NCBI RefSeq assembly: GCF_018642165.1
Contig: NZ_JAHHZM010000005.1
Location: 1-64,000, forward strand
Direction: 5' to 3'
Origin: Echinicola shivajiensis
GTDB taxonomy: Bacteria > Bacteroidota > Bacteroidia > Cytophagales > Cyclobacteriaceae
Length of the DNA stretch: 64,000 bases
Below the pieces are notes generated by a model. It was not told the origin of the DNA and did not search any database. It was given only the letters and a program-made list of their open reading frames with translations. The position numbers were made by a program, and so were the translations under genes. This document shows positions 43,859 through 53,189 of this stretch, in pieces. Position 1 is the stretch's first letter. Each line of letters opens with the position of its first letter.

Positions 43859-44448
43859 GTTTAGTGTTTAGTTTGTTAAATATATGTCAAAAAAATGCTA
43901 AAAAATGTATTTCACAACTAAATAAGATTGTTTAATAGTTTTGAAGCTACTATAAGGGACTAATCTTCCTTGGATTGGATGATCAGTCCATATTATGGAA
44001 AAAAATAAGGAGAATTAAGTAAGTTAATGTTTTGAAGATCTGTTTGATAAGAAGCAAAGATGATCAAATTTTTTATGATTTAAATTATCCCTTGCAATGG
44101 GAAGTCATCTTTATTATATGTTTTGATTTTATCGTCGATTCCTCCTTTCGTATGATTCCTGAATTTTATTGAAATGCAGTTTAAAGCTGTATGGTAAGAA
44201 GTTCATGGTTTCATGAATGCATAAAGAATTTCAAAAGCTCTTTTTCCGTCCGATAAGGGCTTGGGTAAGGACAAAAAATAGAAAATTTTCCAATATCTGG
44301 AATTTTGGTACTGAAGGGTGTTTGTTAAATGGTTACAGGACAGGTTTTTGTAATAAGGCACTTGAATTGGATATAGACTTTTGGCATCAGTGATAAAATT
44401 ATTGATTACTGATGTGAAAAATTGATTTTAACAAAAACTGTTACGGTG
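43859..44448. other. Intergenic region upstream of H-NOX, 590 bp
   Basis: This AT-rich DNA has no supported ORF or RNA gene. It contains the second TTCCA-N5-TGGAA palindrome (44288-44302), between the divergent H-NOX and glycosyltransferase genes. It presumably holds both promoters. Confidence 0.6.
44288..44302. promoter_or_regulatory. Palindrome between H-NOX and glycosyltransferase genes
   Basis: TTCCAATATCTGGAA is the reverse complement of the site at 43046-43060. Confidence 0.35.
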
Positions 44449-45270
44449 ATGAATAGAATTCTAAAAGAAGATTATCAAAAGTTTGCCATCGTGGTTCCCT
44501 GTTATCATGTGGAAAATAGGTTTCCTCACCATCACTTTTTAACATTTGCAAAGTTAAATCCTGATGTCCTTTTATGTTTTGTTAATGATGGAAGCAAGGA
44601 CAATACTTCCGGTGTATTAAAGGGGATCCAAATGCAGTCACCTGATAATATTGTTGTCTTGAATTTAAAGGAGAATGGGGGGAAGTCTGCTGCTGTGAGG
44701 CACGGGATGCTATATGTTCATTCCAAATATTCAATGAATCTGTTAGGCTTTTTGGATGCTGATATGGCCACCACACCTGAGGAATGGTTAAAGATGGCTC
44801 TCTATAAAGAAAGCTATCCCAAGTTTGGGGCAATTGTAGGAAGTAGAATTCAGCGCATAAGGGCAGAAATCAGTAGCAATGAAAAGGATTCTCTATGGAA
44901 GAGTATCTTAAGGCTTGTAGTTAAGGGCATTTTAAAAACCAATTTTCAGGATACACAATGTGGAGCAAAGATTTTCCAAAGAAGTTTAGTGCCCTTTTTA
45001 TTTGCAGAGCCATTTCAGACATCAGGGCTTTTTGATGTGGAAATATTCTTAAGGCTTCAGCAAAAATTTGGAAAAACTTCTTTGCAAAAAGGAGTACTGG
45101 AATTTCCTCTAATGCAATGGGCTGAAAAGGGAGAAACAAGAATGAAATTAATAGACTCCTTTAAAATTCCCTTCCAATTATTCCAATTGTATTATACCTA
45201 CAGGTTCACACCCATGTTTTACCATAAGTCTGAGACCATGCCTCTCATACCTAATAATAAGAGGAATTAA
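44449..45270 (+). CDS. Family 2 glycosyltransferase (dolichyl/polyprenyl-phosphate glucosyltransferase-like)
   Basis: The product is 273 residues from ATG. A TTG nine codons earlier extends the frame but gives no better N-terminus. The GT-A motifs are VVPCYHVENRFP, FVNDGSKDNTSGV, GGKSAAVRHGML, FLDADMATTPEEW and GSRIQR, as in ALG5-type enzymes. There are no clear C-terminal membrane spans, unlike the enzyme at 2559. It is followed after 168 bp by the nucleotidyltransferase-like gene, which suggests a shared sugar pathway. A GC-rich hairpin lies between them. Confidence 0.88.
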   Translation: MNRILKEDYQKFAIVVPCYHVENRFPHHHFLTFAKLNPDVLLCFVNDGSKDNTSGVLKGIQMQSPDNIVVLNLKENGGKSAAVRHGMLYVHSKYSMNLLGFLDADMATTPEEWLKMALYKESYPKFGAIVGSRIQRIRAEISSNEKDSLWKSILRLVVKGILKTNFQDTQCGAKIFQRSLVPFLFAEPFQTSGLFDVEIFLRLQQKFGKTSLQKGVLEFPLMQWAEKGETRMKLIDSFKIPFQLFQLYYTYRFTPMFYHKSETMPLIPNNKRN

Positions 45271-45362
45271 TTCATCAAGGAAACACTTAAAGTGATCAAG
45301 TGGAAAGGTTGACTTATCACCCATAATTTAACAATTCAATTACACTTTAAGCTGTGCTTTGG

Positions 45363-45380
45363 CCGGAGCTTCTGCTCCGG
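45363..45380. other. GC-rich hairpin between glycosyltransferase and manC-like genes
   Basis: The perfect stem CCGGAGC / GCTCCGG with a TTCT loop is followed by TTGAAGTTTT. It could be a weak terminator or a leader structure for the next gene. Confidence 0.5.
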
Positions 45381-45437
45381 TTGAAGTTTTACTAAGCATA
45401 CAAGTTCATTCATTTAAACTTCCAATGGGATCATATT

Positions 45438-46337
45438 ATGAATACAATAAATTTCAATAAGAATAATAGTTATGTAGCCATCTTGGCAGGAGGTGTAAGA
45501 AGTAGTTCTTTATCGGAGAACAGTCCATATTATCCTAATGAGTTTTTAGATATACTTAATTCAGGAGAAACTCTGCTTCAAGCCACACTAAGGAGATTTG
45601 TGGCTTTTATTCCCATAGAAAATATCTTTGCAATTACAGCTGAGGAATATGTTGGGATAGTAGGGCAACAGCTGTCTGAGCTGCCCAAAGAAAATATTCT
45701 GGGCGAACCAGAAAGTAAAAACACGGCTGTTTGTGTAGCTTATATCTCTGCTAAGTTATTGGAAATTAATCCAGAAACGAATCTTATAATTGCTCCTTCA
45801 GATCACCAGATAGGTAAGGAGGATGTGTTCCTGGAGAGTTGCATAACAGGATTGCAATTTACCCAAAAGTATAATGTGTTTGTCACCTTGGGGATTAAGC
45901 CTAATCATCCGAATGAAGGGCTTGGATATATCAATTTTGGCCAACCTATTGTTGGAGATAATGCAGTACATGAGGTCTATGACTTCACTGAAAAACCAGA
46001 TAGGGAAAAGGCCGAAATACTTTTGGCACAGGGGGATTATCTATGGAATTCTGGGATTTTTATTGGGAAAGCTACCGTGTTGATGGATGCATTGAGCAAA
46101 TTCCAACCTGTCATGTTTCGGCTTTTTGACAAGGTAAAAAGACATTTAAATTCTTCGAATGAAAAGGCAGTGATTAAGACTATCTATCAAAAGTGCCCGA
46201 CTATATCTATCGATTATGCTGTAATGGAGTATGTGGAGAATATCTTTGTAATCCCTTCTTCTTTCGAATGGGATGATATGGGGACTCAAATCAGCGCCTT
46301 GAAGAATTTTGCCAAGGATGAAGTGGAAATACATTAA
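45438..46337 (+). CDS. Mannose-1-phosphate guanylyltransferase-like protein, degenerate
   Basis: The 299-residue protein has the sugar nucleotidyltransferase fold (LLQATLRRFV, EPESKNTAVCVAY, LIIAPSDHQI, GYINFG, VYDFTEKPDREKAE, YLWNSGIFI, SIDYAVMEY). The N-terminal signature GGxGTRFWPLSR-PKQF reads GGVRSSSLSENSPYYPNEF, so the catalytic Arg and Lys are missing. It is also shorter than the usual about 350 residues. Either the activity has been lost or the protein has a regulatory role. A functional ManC would be needed elsewhere. Confidence 0.8.
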   Translation: MNTINFNKNNSYVAILAGGVRSSSLSENSPYYPNEFLDILNSGETLLQATLRRFVAFIPIENIFAITAEEYVGIVGQQLSELPKENILGEPESKNTAVCVAYISAKLLEINPETNLIIAPSDHQIGKEDVFLESCITGLQFTQKYNVFVTLGIKPNHPNEGLGYINFGQPIVGDNAVHEVYDFTEKPDREKAEILLAQGDYLWNSGIFIGKATVLMDALSKFQPVMFRLFDKVKRHLNSSNEKAVIKTIYQKCPTISIDYAVMEYVENIFVIPSSFEWDDMGTQISALKNFAKDEVEIH

Positions 46338-46735
46338 ATAATGGACTCCTTCAAATGATCTTAACCAAGAGATGTTTATGGATAGTATACTAATTCCTTT
46401 TAGAAAAAAATGATGGTAGTGGCACTTTGGCATGAGGTTATCAAGATAACCTCAATGCTGCTAAAATAACTTATTAGCTTAAACAGTATTTTACATTTAG
46501 ATCGATAGTTGTTCAAGCGAACCATTAAGCGGGTATTTGTCCAGTTGGTTCTTTGGAGGAATTAAAATATGGTTATGATGCTTACAGGCCGAGGTGAAAT
46601 TGAATATGGATGAGGTTTTAAGTTGGAAATTGGGCTAAATTATATAAATGGGGAATAAAAAAATGTTTTTTGCTCCTATCTTAGGGGCTTACTTTTGAAA
46701 AAGTAGAAAATATTTATTTAATAAACCATTGACCA
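46338..46735. other. Intergenic region, 398 bp
   Basis: No gene is supported. It holds a near-perfect palindrome at 46434-46453 and AT-rich DNA before the GH105 gene. Confidence 0.6.
46434..46453. promoter_or_regulatory. Palindrome GAGGTTATC-AA-GATAACCTC
   Basis: It has 9-bp perfect arms and no T-run, so an operator is as likely as a hairpin. It lies 283 bp before the GH105 gene at the start of the carbohydrate locus. Confidence 0.45.
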
Positions 46736-47848
46736 ATGAAATACCTGAAATTACAATTTTCCCTGATTTTTTTATTGGGGATTCAATTGATTGGCTTGGC
46801 CCAAGATATTGATCCACAAGAAGTCAAAGCAGAAATGAAACGAGTGGCAGATTGGCAAATCGAGCATTTTCGCTATAGCTACAGTGGTCATAGCAAACCC
46901 CATCATCCCTTGGATTGGACAAATGGAGCGCTTTATGTAGGCATGGTAAAATGGGCCGAACTTTCAGGAGATGAAAAATATTATGAATGGTTAAGGGGCA
47001 TTGCTGAGGAGCATGATTGGAGCCTTTATAAAAGGAAATATCATGCGGATGATCATACGGTAGGTCAGTTGTATGCTGAGTTGTACCGAAAATACGGTGA
47101 TGATGCCATGTTGGCGCCGACCATCAAACAATTTGATTTTATCCTTTATCATCCTTCTAATAGCTTATTGAATTGGGCGACACCATATCACCAAGACAGG
47201 TGGAATTGGTGTGATGCATTGTTTATGTCACCTCCAGTATGGGCCAAGCTTTATAAAATCACTGGTGAGAAAAAATACTTGGACTTTATGGTAGAGGAAT
47301 ATAAAGCCACCACTGATTTTCTTTTTGATAAAAAGGAACATTTATACTATAGAGATGAACGCTATATAAGCCAAAGAGACAACGGAACCAAGGTTTTTTG
47401 GGCCAGAGGTAACGGTTGGGTGTTTGCTGGATTGGCCAATATTTTAACTGAGCTGGAGCCAAACTCAAAAGAGTATAAATACTTCGCCAAAATCTATAAG
47501 AAGATGGCCAAAAAGCTTTTGGAGATACAGACACCAGAAGGACACTGGGCAATGAGTCTATTGGGGCAGGACTTTTATCCTACACCTGAAACCAGTGGGT
47601 CTTCCTTTTTTACTTTTGGACTTGCTTGGGGGATCAACGAAGGAGTATTGGATAAGGATGATTATGAACGAGCTGTTAGGAAAGCTTGGAATGCCATGGT
47701 TTCTCATATAACTGATGATGGGATGTTGGGCTATGTTCAGCCAATAGGTGCAGCTCCTGGCAAAGCTTGGCCTGATAAGACAGAGGTCTATGGTACAGGA
47801 GCGTTTTTAAGTGCTGGAACAGAAGTATACAAACTTTACAATAAATAA
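46736..47848 (+). CDS. GH105 unsaturated rhamnogalacturonyl hydrolase
   Basis: The 370-residue protein has a signal peptide (1-22, GLAQ) and an (alpha/alpha)6 barrel with the YteR-type residues: YHADDHTVGQ (102-111), catalytic D160 in NWCDALFMSPP, and FWARGNGWVFAGL. It removes the unsaturated uronic acid from the non-reducing end of oligosaccharides made by pectate or rhamnogalacturonan lyases, in the periplasm. It stands first in the carbohydrate locus, upstream of GH43. A 32-bp perfect palindrome follows its stop. Confidence 0.92.
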   Translation: MKYLKLQFSLIFLLGIQLIGLAQDIDPQEVKAEMKRVADWQIEHFRYSYSGHSKPHHPLDWTNGALYVGMVKWAELSGDEKYYEWLRGIAEEHDWSLYKRKYHADDHTVGQLYAELYRKYGDDAMLAPTIKQFDFILYHPSNSLLNWATPYHQDRWNWCDALFMSPPVWAKLYKITGEKKYLDFMVEEYKATTDFLFDKKEHLYYRDERYISQRDNGTKVFWARGNGWVFAGLANILTELEPNSKEYKYFAKIYKKMAKKLLEIQTPEGHWAMSLLGQDFYPTPETSGSSFFTFGLAWGINEGVLDKDDYERAVRKAWNAMVSHITDDGMLGYVQPIGAAPGKAWPDKTEVYGTGAFLSAGTEVYKLYNK

Positions 47849-47864
47849 AGTCACAAAATCATTG

Positions 47865-47896
47865 GTTAAGGCATCCATGATCATGGATGCCTTAAC
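47865..47896. repeat. Perfect 32-bp palindrome after GH105
   Basis: GTTAAGGCATCCATGA is followed directly by its reverse complement, with TGATCA at the centre. No U-run follows, so a classical terminator is unlikely, although the hairpin would be strong. Confidence 0.7.
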
Positions 47897-47901
47897 TTAT
47901 T

Positions 47902-47930
47902 TAGAGACATTTCACTTTGAACTGTCTCTA
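47902..47930. other. Second hairpin after GH105
   Basis: TAGAGACA / TGTCTCTA arms enclose a 13-nt loop, five bases beyond the 32-bp palindrome. Confidence 0.5.
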
Positions 47931-48108
47931 TCAAAAGACTTGTCAAAAAGAGGAGAGGGAAGAAAGTTTACGGAAAGTCAATTTGATTGAGAAAAGTAAA
48001 AAAGGACTGGAGCCTCCTACTTACTTTTTGGAATAACAATTTGAAAAATGATGGCTAATAGCCTGTTGAATAAATTAACCCTAATTGTACTATTAAAACC
48101 TATTATTT

Positions 48109-49665
48109 ATGAGCAAGTATGCTTTAATCTTTATTGTTATTTGTTTTTTTGCTTGTGGAGGAGTAAAAGAAAAACAAGTCCAGGAGCAGCCAAAGCCTAT
48201 TCCCAATCCAGTTATCAAGGGAGAATTTCCTGATCCTTCGGTAATTGAGGTGGATGGTACTTATTATGCATGTGGTACTTCTAATGATTGGGCTCCCATA
48301 TATCCTATTTACAGTTCCAAGGATCTGGAAAATTGGACTTTTGAAAGTTATGTGTTTTCGGAAAAACCTGAATGGACCATGTCTGGTTTTTGGGCACCTG
48401 AGCTTTTTTATCATAACGGCACCTTTTATTGTTATTATACCGCCAAAAGAAAAAATGGGGTTTCCTGTATAGGAGTAGCCACTACCAAAGATATTAGCAA
48501 AGGATTTGAAGACCATGGTATATTGATCGAATGGGGCTCAGAAAGTATAGATGCTTTTGTGTTTGATGATGGCGGAGAGCTTTATGTTACATGGAAAGCG
48601 TATGGCCTGAACCCTGATAAACCTATTCAAATTTTAGGTTCTGGTTTATCTAAAGATGGATTAGAGTTAAAAGGAGAAGTTTTTGAAGTAGTAACTGCAG
48701 AAGCAGATACTTGGGAAAGAGGGGGGATAGAAGGGCAGTCGATGGTGAAAAATGATGACTATTATTATTTGCTGTATTCTGGGGCTGCGTGTTGCGGTGG
48801 AGGTTGTGATTATAAGGTGGGAGTGGCCCGTGCCAAATCAGTAACTGGGCCATGGGAAAAATATACAGGAAATCCAATATTAAGTGATTTTGGTGATTGG
48901 AAATGTCCGGGACATGGTACTCCGATCGAGGACGAATCCGGCGACTGGTATTATCTCTATCATGCCTATGCAAAAGAAGGATTTCCTTATTTGGGGAGAT
49001 CAGGTTTGATCAACCGGTTTTATTGGGATGAAGAATCTGGGTGGCCTTATTTTAAGGTCAATGAACTGATAGACGAATCATCTGGACATGTCCAACCCGT
49101 TGATTTTGAAGATGATTTTGGTGCTAACGAACTGGCTCCTCAGTGGAGATGGGATTTGGCAAGTTATTCCCCTGAAGTTGAAATAGAGAAGGGTGTTTTG
49201 AAACTTTCAGGAAAGGGAAGCTTATCAAATAACGGTCTTGGAGCTGTATTAAATGTGGTGCCTGAAAATGCAAACTATGAGATCAAAGTAACATTAAATA
49301 TCCAACAAGGAGTTTTCAAAGGGTTGGTCCTTTATGGTACCCATGAGAATATGATTGGACTGGGCCTTCAAGAAAAAAACTTGACGCTCTTTGAAATTCG
49401 GGAAGGTAATTATCAAGAACTAGGAGCTGTAAAAACCGAAATTGATGATGAGGCTACATTGAGGGCAGTGGTGTCGGATGGGCATCAGGTAAGTTTTTCT
49501 TATCAATCAAACTCAGGGGAATGGATGAAGATTGTACCAGAAGGAAATAAAGGCGCAGTGCTAAAAGGCGATTATCTTTCATTTTGGCAGTGGGGTGTAA
49601 AGCCAGGGATATTCGTGAAAGGTGGGCAAAAGGGAGAGTTTAAGGCTTTCGATTTGACCTACTAG
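48109..49665 (+). CDS. GH43 family glycoside hydrolase lipoprotein
   Basis: The 518-residue protein has a lipoprotein signal (Cys at 16, FFACGG) and a five-bladed GH43 propeller: the catalytic base in FPDPSVIEVDG (D42), SIDAFVFDDGGELYVTWK, and the acid in EGQSMVKNDDYYYLLYSG. A C-terminal beta-sandwich (about 340-518) resembles the GH43 C2-type accessory domain. It probably removes arabinose or xylose side chains from plant or algal polysaccharide. The UxuA gene follows after 33 bp. Confidence 0.9.
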   Translation: MSKYALIFIVICFFACGGVKEKQVQEQPKPIPNPVIKGEFPDPSVIEVDGTYYACGTSNDWAPIYPIYSSKDLENWTFESYVFSEKPEWTMSGFWAPELFYHNGTFYCYYTAKRKNGVSCIGVATTKDISKGFEDHGILIEWGSESIDAFVFDDGGELYVTWKAYGLNPDKPIQILGSGLSKDGLELKGEVFEVVTAEADTWERGGIEGQSMVKNDDYYYLLYSGAACCGGGCDYKVGVARAKSVTGPWEKYTGNPILSDFGDWKCPGHGTPIEDESGDWYYLYHAYAKEGFPYLGRSGLINRFYWDEESGWPYFKVNELIDESSGHVQPVDFEDDFGANELAPQWRWDLASYSPEVEIEKGVLKLSGKGSLSNNGLGAVLNVVPENANYEIKVTLNIQQGVFKGLVLYGTHENMIGLGLQEKNLTLFEIREGNYQELGAVKTEIDDEATLRAVVSDGHQVSFSYQSNSGEWMKIVPEGNKGAVLKGDYLSFWQWGVKPGIFVKGGQKGEFKAFDLTY

Positions 49666-49697
49666 GTTTCTAAAAAAAGCAATAGATAAATAAAACA

Positions 49698-50870
49698 ATG
49701 AATTCAAACAAGAAGCTTGAGCAAAGCTGGAGATGGTATGGGCCAAATGATCCAGTTAGTTTAGAGGATATAAAGCAAGCAGGGGCAAGGGCAGTGGTCT
49801 CTGCCCTTCACCAGGTTAAACATGGAGAAGTTTGGTCAGAGGAAGCTATTCTGGAAAGAAAGCAGCTAATTGAGTCTGTAGGATTAGTTTGGAATGTAGT
49901 TGAAAGTGTCCCTGTGCATGAAGCCATTAAGACGCGCTCGGAGGATTGTGAGTATTATTTGGAAAACTATCGGGCAAGTTTAAGAAACCTAGCTAAATGC
50001 GGGATAAAGACAGTTTGCTATAATTTTATGCCGGTTTTAGACTGGACTAGGACAGACCTTGGCCTTACCCTTTCCAATGGAGCCAAGGCACTGTATTTTG
50101 ACTGGACTGATCTGGCGATGTTTGATTGCCATGTATTGCAAAGGGAAGGTGCTGAGGATTCCTATGATAAGGAAATTATGCAGGAAGTGAAGGAAAGGTA
50201 TGATTCCATTTCTAAAGACAGACTTGATGAACTTACTGAGATCATATTGATGGGGGTTCCTACTGAGGGAGGAGTGACATTGGAAGCCCTGAGAGAGAGC
50301 ATCGATATCTACAGTAAAATTGGAAAAGAGGGACTACAGGAAAACTTGGCCTATTTCCTGTCAAACATTGCGGATGTCTGTATTGAGGAAGGTATCAAAA
50401 TGACCATTCACCCTGATGACCCTCCTTTTGCCATATTGGGCTTGCCGAGGATAGCCACCTCCAAGGAGGATTTATTGGATATCATCCAACGGGTAGACAG
50501 TCCTTTTAATGGAATTTGCTTTTGTACAGGATCTTTGGGAGCGGGGAAGCATAATGACGTTCCAGATATATTGGAGGCAATTGGAGAAAGGGTGTATTTT
50601 GCCCACCTTAGAAATGTCCATAAAGATGAAAAAGGCAATTTCTATGAATCCGATCATTTGGATGGAGATGTGGATATGGTCAAGGTGATGGAAATACTGG
50701 TGGATCTTAACCAAAAAAGGGACCATGCTATCACTTTTCGCCCTGACCATGGGCATCAGATGTTGGATGACCTTCATAAAGCAACCAATCCCGGTTATTC
50801 TGCCATAGGAAGATTGAAAGGACTGGCAGAGTTGAGGGGGCTGGAATTAGGTTTGTTGTCAGTAAGATAA
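49698..50870 (+). CDS. uxuA: Mannonate dehydratase
   Basis: The 390-residue protein matches UxuA: WRWYGPNDPVSL, YNFMPVLDWTRTDLG, MTIHPDDPPFAILGLPRI, CTGSLGAGKHNDVP, FAHLRNVHK and FRPDHGHQML. It converts D-mannonate to 2-keto-3-deoxygluconate in the cytoplasm, the step after uronate isomerisation and reduction of glucuronate. It fits a locus that takes up uronic acids. Co-transcribed with GH43. Confidence 0.96.
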   Translation: MNSNKKLEQSWRWYGPNDPVSLEDIKQAGARAVVSALHQVKHGEVWSEEAILERKQLIESVGLVWNVVESVPVHEAIKTRSEDCEYYLENYRASLRNLAKCGIKTVCYNFMPVLDWTRTDLGLTLSNGAKALYFDWTDLAMFDCHVLQREGAEDSYDKEIMQEVKERYDSISKDRLDELTEIILMGVPTEGGVTLEALRESIDIYSKIGKEGLQENLAYFLSNIADVCIEEGIKMTIHPDDPPFAILGLPRIATSKEDLLDIIQRVDSPFNGICFCTGSLGAGKHNDVPDILEAIGERVYFAHLRNVHKDEKGNFYESDHLDGDVDMVKVMEILVDLNQKRDHAITFRPDHGHQMLDDLHKATNPGYSAIGRLKGLAELRGLELGLLSVR

Positions 50871-50944
50871 TTGCTATTGGAATGTTTGTTGGACAAAAGT
50901 CACTCATCATGTGATTTGTCCCAACAATAAGGAATAATTTTCTG

Positions 50945-51593
50945 ATGCTTTTGTCCATACCCTTTTTGATAGCTTGCGCTTCGAAAGAGATCAAAACTAC
51001 AGCCAAGCCTTATAATGTTTTGCTAATCACTGCAGATGATCTGGACTTACAACTTTCCTGCGATGGGGACAGTATTATTGCTACTCCTCATCTTGACAGG
51101 TTGGCGAAGTCGGGAACGAGATTCAATAATGCTATGTTGCCCAAGCGTCATTAGACCCAATTATTTATGGGGAGAGCAATCAGGTAGGGGATTATTTGTT
51201 CACTGAACATAATTTTAAACACATTTTATTGATAATTATTATCCAAGAAGGACAGTAAGAGATCAGCGCTATAAGTTGATTTACAATTTACCTTCAGGGG
51301 ATTTTGATAATGAAGACCTTTATTTAGATAAGGATAGCGCCTATTATTATTCAAGAGGTGAAAAATATGAAGGAGCATGGGTGAGAAAAGTTTTATTAGA
51401 ACTTTATGATTTGGAGAATGATTCTTTTGAAAAAGAGAACTTGATTGAAGAAGAATTCATGGAATCCAAAAAAGATGAACTTTTTGAAGTGCTTCAAAAA
51501 TGAGTGGAAGACACCAATGATCCATTTATTGATCATCGGGTGATGTTGGGCAAGTGGGATTCTGTCCGTCAGTTCGGGAGGTTTTATAAGTGA
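50945..51593 (+). pseudogene. Sulfatase remnant (frameshifts, internal deletion, nonsense codon)
   Basis: The 5' part encodes a lipoprotein-like start (IPFLIACAS) and the sulfatase opening NVLLITADDLDLQL with TPHLDRLAKSGTRFNNA. After 51130 the sequence continues in another frame as YVAQAS and then jumps to C-terminal sequence, so the formylglycine motif C-x-P-x-R and the whole middle are gone. A further frameshift leads to NYYPRRTVRDQRYKLIYNL and LELYDLENDSF. A TGA (51501-51503) replaces the Trp codon expected before VEDTNDPF; the old end is at 51593. It cannot make an active enzyme. Confidence 0.85.
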
Positions 51594-51659
51594 TCCTTTG
51601 ATATTTATTTGGCACATTTTTACACTTTTGATGAAGTGGGATTTTACCAAAAAGGCAGT

Positions 51660-51709
51660 TAAGAGCGAGTGAGCTTTCCTAATGGGAAGTTTGCCCGCTC
51701 TTATTTTTT
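51660..51709 (+). terminator. Terminator after the sulfatase remnant
   Basis: The outer stem TAAGAGCG / CGCTCTTA has an inner GCTTTCC/GGGAAGT pairing and is followed by TTTTTT. Confidence 0.75.
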
Positions 51710-51789
51710 GTTGGTTTTTTTGCTGACATATGAGGTTTATTTGGGTATTATATTTTGTAAATTGAGGAAAGACAAGCAAGGAAAATATC

Positions 51790-52128
51790 ATGGTACCATT
51801 GAGAAAAACAATTTCCTTTTCGGGAGTGAAAAATTTAAAAATGGCGATACAAGCAGAGGCTGATAATCTCCATCAAGATCTGGTTTCCCTGATTTTTATG
51901 GAAAATGACGAAAAGTCGGATGAAAACTTTAGGTTGGTCATAGAATTTGAAATGTCCACCAATAAAGTGAAGAAGTGGTATTGTGATGGAGATTATCTGC
52001 ACAAGAAAGGAGAAAAGGCGACTCTTTCCATAGCGCATAAAATCAAGAATGGATCATTGGAGGCTATTTATCATTCTATTATTGATGAAATAGAAAAAGC
52101 CTATAAGCTTTGGACAGAGTTAAAATAA
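51790..52128 (+). CDS. Hypothetical protein
   Basis: The 112-residue reading frame has no recognised domain, signal or membrane span. The second half is rich in Lys and Glu (FEMSTNKVKKWYCDGDYLHKKG, then IYHSIIDEIEKAY), which looks like a real folded protein. An ATG at 51841 (MAIQAEADNLH) is a possible later start. It lies between the sulfatase terminator and the convergent AraC regulator. Confidence 0.4.
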   Translation: MVPLRKTISFSGVKNLKMAIQAEADNLHQDLVSLIFMENDEKSDENFRLVIEFEMSTNKVKKWYCDGDYLHKKGEKATLSIAHKIKNGSLEAIYHSIIDEIEKAYKLWTELK

Positions 52129-52180
52129 AATCAAATAACTCTTTTCAGACGGCCCCTTTATTTTTTGCAGGAAGGGAGTA

Positions 52181-53068
52181 CTATAGATTACTTTTGTATT
52201 TGGAAGGGGGAACCCCCATGTACTTTTTGAACAGTCTGGAGAAATAAAGAGGGTCTTGGAAATCCAGCTGAAAACTGATCTCTTTGATGGATAATGATGT
52301 TAGATTAATGAGTTCACAGGCTTTTTGGATTTTCAATAAATTAAAATGATGAATAAGTGAATGACCTGTTTTTTGTTTAAATAAGGTGAAAATGGATGAG
52401 GGGGATTTGTTGAACGCTTTTGAGATGTCTTCAATTTTTACAGTTTCATATATATGCTCATTAAGATAGGTGATGATATTGCTGATCAACTGATCATGGT
52501 TTGATTCGATTTTTTTACTTGATTTTAGGGAATAGTGGATGAATGACCCTAAAGTCTTATAAAGGAGCATGCTGGAGTATTCAAAAACCTCTTTGGATAA
52601 GCCATTTTTAAAGATGTCAATAAGGTATTCAAACTCTGCTATTCGGTTTTTTTCAAATGGAATAATGATAGGTTTTCCATAGTTTTGTCCAGCAAAACGC
52701 CTATATATTTCCTGTGAATGGTTGCCTGAAAAGTGTATCCAAAATATGGACCAGGGGTTTTCCTTGTCAGAGTAATAGTAGTGGGCTTTATCGGCTTCTA
52801 TTATTAAAAAAGAATTGGGTTTTAATTGAAATTCAACCCTTTCTATCCCAACTGAGCCATATCCTTCAATACAATAAATTAAAATGTGTTCCGAGCACCC
52901 TTTGGGCCTCTTTCGAAAATGGTGCAGGGCTTTTGGAAAGTAACCAATATCGGTAAGGTACAGGTCACGGTTAATTGTAGAATTAGAATAATCTTTAAGC
53001 AGGCCTCTTGGGATAACGGTCATTTTTTCGCCGATAAAACCTGCTTTTATCAAAGCCTTGTTTTTCAC
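52181..53068 (-). CDS. AraC family transcriptional regulator
   Basis: The 295-residue protein has an N-terminal cupin-like sugar-binding domain (ILIYCIEGYGSVGIERVEFQLKPNSFLIIEADKAHYYYS) and a C-terminal double helix-turn-helix (VKIEDISKAFNKSPSSIFTLFKQKTGHSLIHHFNLLKIQKACELINLTSLSIKEISFQLDFQDPLYFSRLFKKYMGVPPSKY). It is divergent from the sugar symporter gene, so it probably controls the symporter and DUF5107 genes in response to a sugar from the locus. Confidence 0.93.
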   Translation of the reverse strand: MKNKALIKAGFIGEKMTVIPRGLLKDYSNSTINRDLYLTDIGYFPKALHHFRKRPKGCSEHILIYCIEGYGSVGIERVEFQLKPNSFLIIEADKAHYYYSDKENPWSIFWIHFSGNHSQEIYRRFAGQNYGKPIIIPFEKNRIAEFEYLIDIFKNGLSKEVFEYSSMLLYKTLGSFIHYSLKSSKKIESNHDQLISNIITYLNEHIYETVKIEDISKAFNKSPSSIFTLFKQKTGHSLIHHFNLLKIQKACELINLTSLSIKEISFQLDFQDPLYFSRLFKKYMGVPPSKYKSNL

Positions 53069-53189
53069 AGTATCTATGGATTTATTGATACGACGAATAT
53101 ATCATAAATATTAATTGATATGATTTTAATTTTGTGTTTTTGTCCATGTCAAGAATGTTTTTATCCATTTTTACTAAGTTATATTAGGC

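Noticed and set aside
51669-51863. 64-residue ORF overlapping the hypothetical gene at 51790
   Set aside because: It starts inside a terminator hairpin and shows no domain; it is more likely non-coding.
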